Shown here one piece after another: positions 1-12,322 of a stretch of 64,000 bases of DNA (position 1 is the stretch's first letter; every line of letters starts with the position of its first letter). Under the pieces are notes generated by a model. It had not been told where the DNA came from. It was given only the letters and a program-made list of their open reading frames with translations, and ran no database searches. Position numbers and translations under genes: made by a program. The stretch comes from Carettochelys insculpta. Its lineage: Eukaryota > Chordata > Testudines > Carettochelyidae. The DNA is taken from the NCBI RefSeq assembly GCF_033958435.1, contig NC_134144.1, positions 12,146,010 to 12,210,009 of the forward strand. The letters are read 5' to 3'.

Positions 1-340
1 TCTTTAAACTCTATAAGCAAGCAGGAGATACTTCCACTGGCTGCCTTCTACTTATTCTAGCCTATTATATTGAAGTTGTTTGGGCAAAGGACAGAAATAT
101 CTGAATCCAGATATGATAGTCAAATACATTAAAGATTTGAAAATGTAAAAGTTACCAGAAAAGGACTTTGTTCACCCCCTTTTGAACTAGCAAGTTTTAG
201 TGCAGGTTTGGTTTTTAATGTGTGTGTGATACTGTTCTGAATGTTACGTCAGTGGTATTTCTAGATATAAATTGTACCTAGGAAAAAAGTTCATTTAGGA
301 TTACACTTAAAAGGACAGCATGTGTCAAGGAGTTGTAAGT

Positions 341-756
341 AGGGATGTTAATGGTTAATCAGTTAACTGGTGGGGGCTGGAGCAGTCCTCCTACCACCAT
401 GGGCAGGGGGTTGCCCCAGCCCTGCAGGGCCACCGGGCAGGGGCACTCCAGTCCAGCCAGAGCAGTCCAGTCTGCAGCAGCTGGCGGGAGGGTGGTGGAC
501 AGGCTGCTGACAGGGGCTGGCATGCCAGGGACCTGGGCTGCTCCAGCCCCGCTGGAGTGCTCCTCACCCACATAAGTGCTGCAAACAGGGAAACTCCATC
601 TGGGCTGGAGCAGCTGCGGGTGCCTGGCTGGCGGGGGTGCTCCAGCCTGGCCAGAGCAGCTTCAGTCCCCAACATACCGTGTGCAGGGGAGGAGAAGGCA
701 GATGGGGAGTCCTCCCTAGCTGCACCCACTGGTAATTGGTTAACAGGTTAAAGGTA
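341..756. repeat. GC-rich element with imperfect terminal inverted repeats
   Basis: The left end (GGTTAATCAGTTAACTGGTG) and the reverse complement of the right end (TGTTAACCAATTACCAGTGG) match over about 20 bases. They enclose about 370 bp of GC-rich, CAG/CTGG-containing DNA in an AT-rich setting. This fits a non-autonomous DNA element. The family is unknown to me, and no clear target-site duplication was found. Confidence 0.5.
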
Positions 757-779
757 GTTGTAGGTCAAAATTTTCACCT

Positions 780-1395
780 GTGGCAGAGAATCATAGAATT
801 TTGACAGTCATGTGGTCCATCCCAGGGGGCCTTAGCTGGATTATTTTTGCTGTAGTAATCTTCTGTTGCTCTATACCCAGTCTATCTCAACATGTCTCAA
901 GCAATAGGTTTTCCATAACTGCTCATGGAAGGTTATTCCATAATTTACCAGTTATGAATCTCAAAACTATTCCTGATTGTTGAATTAAACGTTTTCCTGT
1001 ATTACATAGGTTTTAAAGGGTTTAAAAATGCAAACTTAGTTCGCAGAATGTATTTCTGCCCTATAACATGAAACAAAAGTAATCTGGTTTATAAACAATC
1101 CTTTTCTTAGTTTTACTCTCTCATGCCTACTGCTCCATTGGACCACACCCTGAATTATCTCCGTCTCTCTGTGGTATGAACTGACTGGTATGTGCACTTA
1201 GCTGTTGCTTTGACAAGCTGTAATGTGTCTTTTAATTTGTCTTATAAAACAAACCATCCAGCTGTTTAATCATTTTGTTGCTCTTATCCACACTCCCTCT
1301 AACTTCTCTACATGTTTCTGAAAATGAAGTGCCCAAAACTAAACAGAGTGTTCCAGAGTCAAGGGCACCGTAGGTTTGCAACAGACGATAGCATG
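780..1395 (-). mobile_element. CR1 LINE fragment, antisense
   Basis: Read on the minus strand, the stretch ends in a typical CR1 3' tail (AAAATTCTATGATTCTC near 790). Upstream of it is sequence of the CR1 3' region, including a GGGCACTTCATTTTCAG-like stretch around 1320-1335. It is old and truncated, with no usable open frame. Confidence 0.6.
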
Positions 1396-1409
1396 GATCT
1401 CACTCAGTT

Positions 1410-2345
1410 TACCTTAGGGCCAGTGCTGGTCTTTGGATCTTCCCAGTGGGCCAATGGGCACCCCTCTCTGCCAGGTGGTGGGAGGGTGACTCCATGCTCT
1501 GTGTGCGTACCCCCCAATGCAGGTCTCCCAGCCTTGCCTGCCAACCTGCATGCTCCCCCCCCCAACATCCATGCATCCCCCATCTCTGTCTGGCGATTTA
1601 CCCCCTCCCCGAGGGCCTGTGGCACCTTCCCAGTAGTAAGTGGGTCTTGAGTGGCTTCCAGCTGCTGGCGCCTTGCTGCTGCAGGCATATCCCTGAGGCC
1701 TGGGGGAGATGTGTGCAGAACCGTCCTGTCCATAAGACTGTTTTGTGCAGCTGCCCCAGGCTCTGTGGTTTGCAGGGAGAGGGGGTCACCCAGCAGTCTT
1801 ATGGATGGGACAGTCCCCTGTACTCAGTTCAGCCTGTAAAGCCCCAGGTGGACTGGGGCCGGCAGCAACATTTGGGCTCCCCACTCCTCCTCCCCCACAC
1901 TCACTGCAGCAACGGTAGCTGCAGGGAAACAGAGTTGCGCGGCAGCCTGCTCCACCGCTGTGTCGACTCCCAAGCCAGCCCTTGCTGGGACTGGTCTGCT
2001 GCTGTGGTGAACTAGAGCAACCGAGCTGGCCTGGGAGATAGTGGCAGAGCAGAGGTTTGTGCATCGCTCCGCTTCCCGGCAGCTCCCACTGCCAGGGTGA
2101 GTGCAGGGGACCCATCCTCTGCTGCTGCACCAGGCCAGCTCCCTCCCCTCACCACACACTAATCGCCAAGGCTGCGTTCCTTGGAGGAGGGTGTTTGTTG
2201 GGAGGTGTGTGATGAGGGGGAGAGGGTGGAGTAAGGGCTGGGCTTGGTCCAAGTGTATCAACACCCCCACGCTGGGACAGACAAATTTGTGGGCCACATT
2301 GTGGAACTGCTCAGGCTGCAGATGGCCTTTGGGCTGTGACCCCCG
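1410..2345. repeat. GC-rich block, probably transposon-derived
   Basis: About 930 bp are sharply richer in G and C than the flanks. The block contains a short inverted repeat (CATAAGACTG near 1731 and CAGTCTTATG near 1794), and its right edge (GTGGGCCACATTGTGG) resembles a hAT terminal region. Open frames on both strands lack any recognisable domain. A repeat is the best explanation. Confidence 0.35.
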
Positions 2346-2761
2346 ACTTCAGCCGTTTGCCCTTTGACATAATTTCACTGCATCTCAAATTCATATTGGC
2401 AGTTGCTGTCATTGATTTGCTAGATCTGACTCTGATGGCCAGAAACAATCCAATCAAAGCTCATTATTTCGTCTTTCTAAGTGCCTCCTTGCCATTGAAT
2501 ATCTGCATTTTGATTTTTGCCATAGATCAGTGAAGCAATGGGACCAAAATCCCCTTAGTTCTTCTTTATTTGGATTTTGCTTCAATAGGTACTTCAATAA
2601 TACTGATATGTTCACTTTTAAAAATGCCTAGGTCCAGAGTCTCTCAATCGATGCTGTAGAAAACAAAAAAAGTGCTCGTGTGCATGTGTGGTCCATGTTT
2701 GTTTTGTAAGCGCCTATTTTTAATTATTCCAACTTGTACAACAGTAACCATTAGTTTAAAG

Positions 2762-2953
2762 CAGTATTTCCCAAACTTGAAACATTCGTGTGCCCCTTCT
2801 GAGAATTCAGCCTTATCGGCAGACCCCCTCTCCGACAGACCCCTATCCCAGTGCTTATCACCTGATTTTTAGTAATTTATTATCTGCTGCATACCCACTG
2901 AAATCCTTCCGTGTACCACCAGTGGTATGCTTACCACACTTTGGTAAACACTG
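2762..2953. mobile_element. hAT-type MITE with a perfect 8-bp target duplication
   Basis: The element is 192 bp long, beginning CAGTATTTCCCAAACTT and ending in the inverse (CACTTTGGTAAACACTG). It is flanked on both sides by GTTTAAAG (2754-2761 and 2954-2961). Terminal CAG...CTG, the CCAAA-type TIR and an 8-bp duplication are hAT hallmarks. Confidence 0.85.
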
Positions 2954-3682
2954 GTTTAAAGGATTGTAAATTTCTGCTCCTTTTTGGGAACTGGGATAAT
3001 ACTTAAAACTGACAACTAAGTGGACCATTAAACTGTCATCCTTTTATGTAAATTTCCTGCTCCCTATTCCTTGTGGTTGAATAAATCAGTAAAAGTTATA
3101 GTTATAGGGCCAAATTTATCTAGGATTTATCTAGGATTAGACCAGTTTATTCCCCTGTGATGAGAAACCTACTGTTTGGATGAAGCTTGCAGAAATACAG
3201 TGTGGCTGTAGACACCAGTACATGCCAGGTAACATGCTAACAATGATGTGGCCAGGTGAGCTGGAGGATGTTCCTTTAGCGTTCCAGCCATAAAATAAAG
3301 TTGCCACCGTAGCAAGGTGAATGCCCCCTGAGCAAATTTGCAGTTCTCTACATCACTGCTTATTTTTAAGGTGTGTATGGGATAAATCCGCTTTTCTGGA
3401 TAGAATTCCCCTTCTCTTTGAAAGGTTCTGCTGCACTTAATGCTGATTGATAGCTGTTATTATTGCTTATAGAGTAATTGTATGATTAGGGCTCAGTCTG
3501 GTAAGACATTAGGAACAGTGAGCCCTGAGAAAGCCACAAATGCTCTATAGCAAGCTTAGTATCCTTGATGCTTCTGGCACCGAGACCTGCCTTAGTATTC
3601 TTGGCTCACAAAAGCCCACAGCAGCAGGCGTTGTTGACGCTGAGGGATAAGGACAGGAGTAAGAACTCTTCTAAAAAGGTAT

Positions 3683-3791
3683 CGGTTTTTGCCCACAGAA
3701 GCTTATACTCCAAAATATCTGTTAGCCTGTAAGGTGCCATAGGACTTCTTGTTGTTTTTGAAGATACAGACTAACACAGCTCCCCCTCTGA
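3683..3791 (+). mobile_element. 3' fragment of a SINE- or Penelope-like repeat
   Basis: It carries TTTGCCCACAGAAGCTTATA, CTCCAAAATATCTGTTAG and AGATACAGACTAACACAGCT, the same blocks in the same order as the copies at 34722-34940. The 9467-9823 copy has a more distant version. It is truncated at its 5' end, as is usual for retroposed elements. Family assignment (Penelope-like or SINE tail) is uncertain. Confidence 0.6.
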
Positions 3792-4489
3792 TAACTTTTC
3801 TAAGCAATTTTTAACTTTTTCTTTCCCTGTTTTAACTGCTTGACCTACCCCATGCATCTAAATTCCAAATAACAAATGACACCAGTTCTTTCTCCCTTTC
3901 CCTCAACCCCCTTCAATGGTTTTTTTGTTTTGTGTGTGGCGAAAGGGGTGGGGGGTTGTTTTAAAATATAAAACAGGAACTAGCTGAGTTTTCAAGGCAC
4001 GATGCTTTTTTTTTTTTTAACTGTTCATCAAAACATTAAACCTAGGACCTAATGATTCTTTCACTTCAAAGTTATGCAGATTTTAGGGGGTTTCAATACA
4101 AAATCCAGTGAAAAAGATCATTAGTTTGAGCAGAGTTTTGTTTTGGGTGTTTTAAAAAATAATCCAGAAACTCAGAGCACAAATCAAGATGAGAGGGAAA
4201 AGGTCCTCAGAGTTCTGCAAGGAAACAGGGTATAGATCCACACGGCTCCAACGAGTCAGAATCTTTTACAGGATCAGATTTAAGGTCACTGATAAAATAT
4301 TGGGAAAACCTACGAGGGCAGCTCCTGCAAATGTACTTCTGCTTTAGAAAAAGAAGTGGTGAGGGATAATTTCTTTTTATGTTAGAATTGTTGTCTTCCT
4401 TCCAATTCTCTTCCTTCTCAGTGCAAGCTATCCCCAGTTGGCACCTACACAGTAACTCCGTACTATGCCTGCGGCGTTCAATACGCTTT

Positions 4490-4735
4490 CTGGACATGGT
4501 GGTGTGGCAACGTGTGGCTCTTTACAGCTGCACACATGGAGCATTACTGGCCCGTTCCATGCAGGCCCCCCACCGCTTGGTGGGACAAGCACATAATAGC
4601 AGCGGCTGCAGCCCTCCACAGCCCTGTGCAGCCCCAGCCGCAGCTTGCACGGCAGTGGCACCAGCCGCGGGGCGGCTCTGGTGAGTTGCTGCCAGTTTGC
4701 GCGGGGCGGGTGGTGCCTGGCTTGGGCAGGAGTCC
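4490..4735. repeat. GC-rich repeat block
   Basis: About 245 bp of GC-rich sequence with CAGC/GCTG runs are embedded in AT-rich intron. There is a TTTCTGGACATGGTGG left edge and no recognised terminal repeats. The overlapping frames on both strands show no domain. It is probably a transposon remnant of unknown family. Confidence 0.3.
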
Positions 4736-5998
4736 TGTGGCAATCCTTAAATTTCTATTGGATACCACTGTACTGTGCAATATTTATTGCAACTGAAGGA
4801 TGTTGGGTACATAACTGCTAATTTGAAATATTCAAATAATTCTCAAAAACGTTTTTATTCGTGCATTTTGATTGGTGAGAATTAGTTATGAACATGTAAA
4901 TACCATTTATCAGTATTTTCGTAATGTGGGTAGAGAGATTCATACCAAGAATTGAAGTAAATAATAAAACATGAGGGATTGTTTAAATGCACGTGCAAAC
5001 AATGTTGCATTGTCATCTTACATATTATTGCTGTTACCCTAAATATATCTTCAGGCATATATTATATAGATTCAGAATGGAGAACCACAGAGTATCCTGA
5101 ATGCAGCAAAGCTGGACATAGGAATACTGAATGACAGCTTTTACAAGTTACAGTTGTATTACTAGGAATAATCAAAATGCTTTAAATCAAAAGTCTACAT
5201 GAAAAAACAAAGCCGAAACGTGGATTTTTATTTAGCACTCTCTAAATGCCCACGCAAATGCCAGGATGTACTTTCTCATTCAACAGCCTACCTCCCAGGC
5301 ACACACAACTCAACAGCAGAAGTCCAGGTTGCAAATTTCCACACAGTCATGAGTGGGAGCTTGACCTAGTAGCATTTCCTAATCTATTCAGACAGTGGGG
5401 GACACCAACCACAGATTTGTTTGCCATTTACTGGAATAAGAAATGTCCACGATACTGCTCTAGAGCTGAGCTAGGATGATATTTCCTGAACGACATTCCA
5501 CCCTCCTCTGATAGAGACTTCTTCATGATTTTTACTCCTTTTCCACCTATCGTTAACTGAGGTGCAATCAGTTCTATTTTGATCAGCTTTCTCATCTGAG
5601 CAATTTTAACTCTTGATCAATGTGATTGTCAAAAAAAATTCTTGTATCTGCAAATTTCTCACTTGGGAGATACAGGGCAATCTGACCCATCCGTCAAGGA
5701 GTGTATTTTGACAGAGAGAGCAGAATATATGTGAGAAGAGGATGTCTGTACATTAAAAAAAAGTTTAATTTGTTGGCAATAGTTTGTTATGATCAGTTAC
5801 TCTCATTATAGTAAGGTGTTTTCTTCAGTTTTGGAACTCCTGTTCTTGGGAATAACTGCCAGAGCACAAAGATTGCGTAGCATGTCCTGGTTCCATGACT
5901 GGCAGTTATTGTCCTATCTTCATCTTTGCATAGCAGAAGCAGCAAACTCACTTGTATAGGATTTGTCAGATGTGGGTAGGATTTTCAAAAGTTTCTCA

Positions 5999-6775
5999 GG
6001 CTACGTCTACGCTACAAGATAAATTTGTGTTCCGTAAATTTGAGTTTGTAAAGCTGGGTTTTATAAATTCGAATTTGAGTATCCTTAACTTCCCACAAAG
6101 TTGAGTGAGTGCTGCCATACGAAACCTCCAAAGATGGACTATTGCAGCAGTGCATTATGGGAACCTATCCCACAGTTCCTTGAGCCCCATAGCATTCACT
6201 GGTGCAGTATGGGAAAAAATGCCCCGCAAGTGGTCATGGGCACATGGTGTCATCTTCCCACATGTATTGCCCTCATTCCACTCCCATGGAAACCAAACAG
6301 CCATTTTTTCAGAGGGAAAGAAGGCAAAGCAGGGAATCCCAGGTGAAAGAAAACCAGATATGCCTGCTTCCATTTGAATTAATGGGCGGTATTCCCTTTA
6401 GATACAACTATTGCCTGATCAGCCAATTAGCACACCAGGGAACTGTCATACCCACGTGCTACAATATGTATGTTACCTACTTCCTGCATACCTGTAGAGC
6501 ATTGCATATTAAAGTGGCCAGAACGGACAACTGTGGGGCATTGTGGGGGATCTATGTGGGACAACTCTGGAGGCCACTGAAGCTGTTTCCACATTACCAT
6601 TAATCCGAATGCTTAAACTCAAACTTCCCATTAATCTCCCTCAGGCTGTCCAAGTAAGAATATCGGCCGTAGCGCCCCCTAATATTGACTAACGTTTTTT
6701 GCTGTGTGAACAGTCACAATTTAAAATCAGCTAAGTGCCCTAGAATTGAATTTATGCTGTAGTGTAGACATAGCA
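5999..6775. mobile_element. DNA transposon remnant with GGCTACGTCTAC termini
   Basis: The left end GGCTACGTCTACGCTACAAG mirrors the reverse complement of the right end, GCTATGTCTACACTACAGCA, and both continue into ATAAATTT-like sequence. The interior contains GTGCATTATGGGAACC-type sequence and no intact frame. It is about 775 bp and non-autonomous. The target duplication is unclear. Confidence 0.65.
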
Positions 6776-9201
6776 ATGTAAGTCCCATTTACTTGTGCTC
6801 CAAAGTCATGGAGATGTTTTTGAAAATACTAGCCAATGTCTTGTAGAAAAGAAAACAGTAACAGGTAAGAAAAAAATTCCTTAAGTACATTTTATAATTC
6901 TTATGTGTTTGAAAAACAGGTGAAGAGTCAAGGTGGCGTGTTTTGACAGTCAAGTGTTTCTGGAATTCATTGTCTAGCGATTGTTAGTTTTATGGATGGG
7001 AGGAGTTTGTGTGGAGAGGTTAAGTGCCGAAAGTTTTTAAGTGTTTGCTTATATTCTGCTTGTCTACTATTATCAACACACTATAAAATTACTGCACTGA
7101 TTTCCTTTGACTTATTTTCGCTCTCTCTTTCTTTCTGTACAAGCACTCCTATCTGGACAGGGAAACATCCCTTCTTCTGCGAAACATTGCAGGAAAGCCT
7201 TCTCATTTGCTGACCAAGGTGATGCATCTTCTTTCCACCTGCATGTGACTTTTTTCCTTGTTGATAGAATGCTGTTCCCATTTACAGATTTATGTGATTG
7301 ATGCTCACTCCTCTTTCCCCTCCTCCAAAAATCTGTTGCATTTGCTAGTGACTTTTCTTCTTCTCGGGCTGTTTTTTAAAAGCTGGCTCGTTTTAAGTAT
7401 ACTCTATTGAGTTAATGCAGGTATCCATCCAACATTCCAAGTTATAGGACAGAATGTAATAGTCATGCTAGCATTCTTAGCTTAAAAAGTCAAGTGGAGT
7501 CAAAAGTTTGTGGAATCCAAAAGTTCTTCTGTTCTCTTCTATACGGGTATAAAAACCAAGTTATGGAAAGCACATGAATGCTTTTTCCCATACTGCCAGC
7601 AAACAATACCATCCTTGAAATGAATTAAAATTGCTAGAAACAGCTTTTAGAATTAAGGATCAAAATTTACTATTTTGAATGTTCTTTGGTGTAATCTGGA
7701 AAAACATACTAGTAAGACAAGAAACACAAAAGAGTGTTATGGCTAATGCCTAATTTATTTCCATAACACATAGAAAGAATCAGTAACACTCCAAAAGGTA
7801 CACTCACATTTTAATATATTGTTATCTGCTTTCTGGTGCTGTCATCATGTTGGGAATCATAATCACTGTATCCCCTGGGAGTTCAGAATTGTTATACCAG
7901 AGGAGAGGAGAGATATGGACTGTGATTCTGTTTAGTGACAACCAGCTGAGGTGATAGAAACTATGTAGTTTTCTGTTGGTGAGAGTCTTGCACAGTCCAT
8001 TAGAGCTTGTGTTTTAGGGAGAAGCTGGGGAGAATCTGAAGACAAAGACTATCTACAGATTACACCAATACAGTAAAGCAACAAGGGATATTTGCTTACT
8101 TGGCTGCATTTGCTAATTACATTTTAGTCCCGCCCCCCAGTAAGCCATATTTTTGTTAGCTATTGACCAGTTAAGAAGTGTTGTGGAAATTTGTTCCAAA
8201 TGCTGTGTAATGAGGGAGCTCTAACAGCAGCCCAGAGCAAAAATTAGTTTCTGCTCTTTCCCTCTTTCACTTTTTTTTAAAAAACCCGGACAGGTTTGGA
8301 TGCATGAGAATTAAGAAGTATGATGTCATGGGGAAAAAAATCTTGAATGTACTTTTAGTTTCATGTCTTTCCTCACGTCCTTTCTGCAGCTGGTAGATTG
8401 TATGCTGGAAGAGTGTTCACATGTACACACTTGCAAAGGCATCAAATGAAAAGGTCCATGAAAAGTGTTTTATCCCATTGAGTTAAGTGATCCAGTTCAT
8501 GTTTTAGGAAATTATGTCCACCCCAGTCACTTGAATGAAGTGTAAACTTCAGAGCTTAAGGACCAATTAATTGCTAAGTCTATTAAATACAGGTAAGTTT
8601 TGCTTTAAAAAAAAACCCAAATATAAGGAGTTCAGCCACGAAAAACTTTGTTTGTGTCCAGTAGAATGTAAGAAGACAAATGCAAAGGGTTAAGTACTTA
8701 GAGTAACATTAACTCACATTTCACAACCTACGTTTTTTGTGTTAAAGCATATTTCATTACAAATTTAATGGGGAATTATTAAATAGGGGTTAGCATTACT
8801 GAAGGAACCTTTTAACTTTTGAATTCTTAAGTTTTAACCGTGGTACTTTTAAAAAATGCATTAAAGTTGCGGGGGGGAGGGGTGTTTCATGTAACAGTAA
8901 TATAAAGATGCAGCTGACATTCACTTAATGGGAGAATCACAGCAAATTGCCAGCTCTGAAGATAAAGCAAACAAAATCAGTTATTCAAGAATACTGCATC
9001 ACTGGAAGATTTGTATCTATTTCGATTCTCTGTATGATGTTATATTTTGCATTAATAAGCTATCACTGTAGTTACTACTGCTTTGAGAAACGGAACAAAG
9101 CCGACTTTTGAGAATTTTTGGGTTACTGTATGTATGATGTGAAAATTAGTGATATTCTTCTGTAATTAGATCTAATTTCTGTAAGATTTGGGGGCATCTT
9201 A

Positions 9202-9851
9202 GGCTTGGTCTACACTAGGCAGGAAAGTCTGTTGCAGATATCCAATTCTAGCTATGGCAATTGCATAGCCAGAATCGACTTATCTGCAGTCAACTTACCT
9301 GACTGTCTACACAGAGGGAGGTCAGTGGGAGAGTTTCTTACTCCTTGTGATATTGACGAGTACAGCAGTTGACTGCTGACCCCAGACAGTTAGAATTCAC
9401 GCATCTCTATCAGGCACACAAAATCACACTTGGAAAGATCAACCCTGACCAGAGCAATCTTCCCCAAATTCAAATTTGACACATTAACATGTGGTTTGAA
9501 CCAGGATGCGAATTTTCTGGGTCATTATAGGGGCTCTTATGCAAACTTGGCTTGATCTAATTCTTGACACCCCACCCTCCCCACCCCTCTACTCTGACTT
9601 GCTCACCTTGATAATTTTTTTTCTGATTTGTCAACTTTGATTGCTGTTTTTGGTTCTCTGTGCCTTAACTATTGAGTCTGTTTGTGTATGGCTGTGATCT
9701 GAAGAAGTGGGTCTGTCCCACGAAAGCTCACCTAATAAATTATTTTGTTAGTCTTTAAAGTGCTACTTTACTGCCTTTTTGTTTTGATAGTATATAGACT
9801 AGCATGGCTTTCTCTCTGTTACTAATCTTCCCCATAGTGTAAGTACACCCT
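9202..9851. mobile_element. TIR element split by a later insertion
   Basis: The left terminus GGCTTGGTCTACACTAGG and the reverse complement of the right terminus, GAGGGTGTACTTACACTATG, form an imperfect TIR. The interior from 9467 to 9823 is a separate younger insertion. Without it the element is about 290 bp. It belongs to the same broad GTCTACAC-type group as 5999-6775. Confidence 0.55.
9467..9823 (+). mobile_element. 357-bp retroposon-like insertion with an 11-bp target duplication
   Basis: It is flanked by AATCTTCCCCA at 9456-9466 and 9824-9834. The 3' half carries GTGGGTCTGTCCCACGAAAG, GTTAGTCTTTAAAGTGC and TATAGACTAGCATGGCT, which parallel the tails at 3683-3791 and 34722-34940. No poly-A is present. 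An 11-bp duplication fits target-primed integration. Confidence 0.75.
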
Positions 9852-10585
9852 CAGTGACTTGTGCTGGTATTTCCTGTTCCGAGAGGTTCTAACTATTTGA
9901 AGCTCTTATTTTAGGTTTATTTACCATTGTAGGGGAAATGAATTGCTAATGCTAAAAGTGATTAGATTGATTAATCAGTCATATTTCTAAAATGCAGGCA
10001 GCGTGTATAACAGTTGTTAGCATATATGGTTGAATGGCTTGCAGCTGTATTGAAGTATATTACTGTCACCTGTCTGTCTTCTCACAAAAATAACATCACA
10101 TGGAATGACAAATGTTGTTAGCTCTGTGCACTATCTAGCTGCATAGGCTGCTTCTTGTTTATTAATCCTCTTTGTCCCTTGTTTCAGGGTTTGTTGCTTT
10201 ATAGTGTATTTGGTATGACAAGGAGAGAACAGGCAGCTTGATTAGCATGCAGCAAGTTTGAAGAATACCATTTTTTATCCAGTCATACTTCTGAAAGCAT
10301 CATAATCCAACTGTACTTTTGGGAAAGGAAAATCATAACCGTACATAATTCCCCACCCTGCATCAATGAAGCAGTACCTGCCATGTGTCCTATACATGCC
10401 TTGGCACGTCTGGTAGTTTAAGAGAAACAGTCTGTTTAATCATTAAAGAACTATTTTTAAATATCACATTTTAGTTTTGCTTTGATTTTTCTTATAAATG
10501 AATTTTAATCTTCTTTAGAGTTTTCTGCTAGTAAATAAGATCTTTTTTATGGAAATGACAATTTTAGGATTTTATCATTTGTAAT

Positions 10586-10930
10586 AGTCAAGAACTAGAG
10601 GTCGCCAAATCAAACAAGACAAAACAAAAACGGAAATTCTTCACACAACATATGGTCAACCTTTGGAACTCCTTGCGAGAGGATGTTGTAAAGTCCAAAA
10701 CTTTAATAGGGTTCAAAACATTGGTAGATAAATTCATGGAGGATGAGGAGGAATGATATCCCTAGCTTTAGTTTGTCAGAAGCTGGGAATGGGTTACAGG
10801 GGATGGATCACTTACTTGATGATTACCAGTTCTCTTCATTCTCTCTGGGGCATTAGTCACTGTTGGAAGACAAGATACTGGTCTAGATGGATCTTTGGTC
10901 TGACCCAGTATGGCTATTTTTATTTTCTTG
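10586..10930 (+). mobile_element. CR1 LINE 3' fragment
   Basis: Typical CR1 3' sequence is present, including a GAAATTCTTCACACAACATA block, TGGAACTCCTTGC, CACTGTTGGAAGACAAGATA and CTGACCCAGTATGGC. It is sense-oriented and truncated at the 5' end. Confidence 0.7.
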
Positions 10931-11004
10931 TTTAGTCTAAAATTAGTTAATTTTTAGTATTAATTAGTAGTGCAATAAATGGTCATACGCATGTACTGGT
11001 CAAA

Positions 11005-11275
11005 AAAAGCTCATGTCAAACCAGCCTAATATCCTTATTAACAAGGGTAAGAAGCCTTGTTGATAAGGGGGGAAAGCAGTAGATGTAGCTCGACTTTAGT
11101 AAGGCTATTGCTACCATCTCACATGGCCTACTTATAAACAAACTAGAGAAGTACAGCCTACTTATAAGGTGTGTGCACACCTGGTTGAAAAAGCATAATC
11201 AGAAGAGTATTTGTCGTTGGGTCACAATCAAGCTAGAAGAGCATATTGAATCTTGCAGGGATCTGCTGTGTTTCT
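11005..11275 (+). mobile_element. CR1 LINE internal fragment
   Basis: The sequence resembles the CR1 reverse-transcriptase 3' region (GTAGATGTAGCTCGACTTTA, TATTGCTACCATCTCACATG). It is decayed, with no open frame of useful length, and lies close to the CR1 3' fragment at 10586. The two may be rearranged parts of one insertion. Confidence 0.5.
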
Positions 11276-11429
11276 TCTTTAGATCTGGGAAAGGTAGTCA
11301 CAGCCTATCAGCAAAATGTGAGGTGGAACAGGTTGGTTAGCTAGCACTAGAGGCCCTGTTGCAGCTCCGCTTGCAAGCAAAAGTTGGGCTGGAAGAAAGT
11401 TCTAGTCAGAAACCTTTTGTAATACACAT

Positions 11430-11865
11430 ACAAAGTGCATGGGCTGGGCCATGGGCTGGCTGGGGGAGGAGCTCCACTGGGGGAAGGGCTGGGCCCATAC
11501 TGACCAAGGAGAGGGCTGGAGCTGACACGGTGCAGGGGGAGCTCTGTTGGTTGGCTGGGCCCCGTGCTGGGTGGGAGGTGGACTGTTATGGGTCAGTGAG
11601 TAGCTCCATCAGGGGGCTGATCCAGGCCATGTGCTGGCTGGGGGAATGGCTGGGGCTGGCACCTGGGAGAGGCTTATTTGTGAGGCTGGACCAGGCCAAG
11701 CCCTGGCTGGGCAAGGGGTTCCATTGGGGGTTGTACTGGGCCCCGCGCTGGGTGGGATGGGAGCTGGCGTAGGAGATGGCATGGTGCAGGGTGTGAGTGA
11801 AGTGGGGACTGGGCCAGGCCTCATGCTAGGTGACGGCTGGGATGGGTACAGTACTGGGGGGCGGG
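11430..11865. repeat. GC-rich block of GGCTGGG-type degenerate repeats
   Basis: About 435 bp are dominated by recurring GGGCTGGGC, GGCTGGGGG and GGGGCTGG variants, minisatellite-like but without a fixed period. The long frames on both strands are low-complexity translations of this repeat and are not genes. Confidence 0.4.
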
Positions 11866-12207
11866 GGAACATGGTAGAACCTTGCCTGGACAAACATGGA
11901 CAGACACAGTAAAAATAACATATGATGTAAAGGACTATTCAAGGCGGAGTGACCCACAAACATCCCTTCAGATATAGAACAAAAGGGGGATTGGCAGGTT
12001 ACATGTTGTTGGAATAAGCCATAAATCCAGCGTCTCCATTCAGTCCATGATATTTAGTGCCTGGGCTGTACTTTTGAAAGGTTGTGTGGATTTCCTTTGA
12101 AGGTGGGAAAGGATAAGTCAGATACAGAGTGATCAGTCTGTGAAAACATACTTTACATACATAAATCATGTAACAGAGTGTGTTAAATTGTCTTCCGTAA
12201 CCATAAC

Positions 12208-12322
12208 TAGGACAGGACAAGAAATAATGAGTTTAAATTGCAGCCAGGGAGCTTTAAGTTAGACTTTAGGAAAAGCTTCCTAACACTACCAGTAGATAAG
12301 CACTGGAACAAATTATTTAAGG
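12208..12322 (+). mobile_element. CR1 LINE 3' part, left segment (interrupted)
   Basis: This is CR1 3' sequence (TTAGGAAAAGCTTCCTAACA, then GGAACAAATTATTTAAGG). It stops at the hAT insertion and resumes at 14950. Confidence 0.75.

Noticed and set aside
1446..2015. 189-codon plus-strand frame in the GC-rich block
   Set aside because: No domain or splice context; overlapping long frames on both strands are typical of GC-rich repeat DNA.
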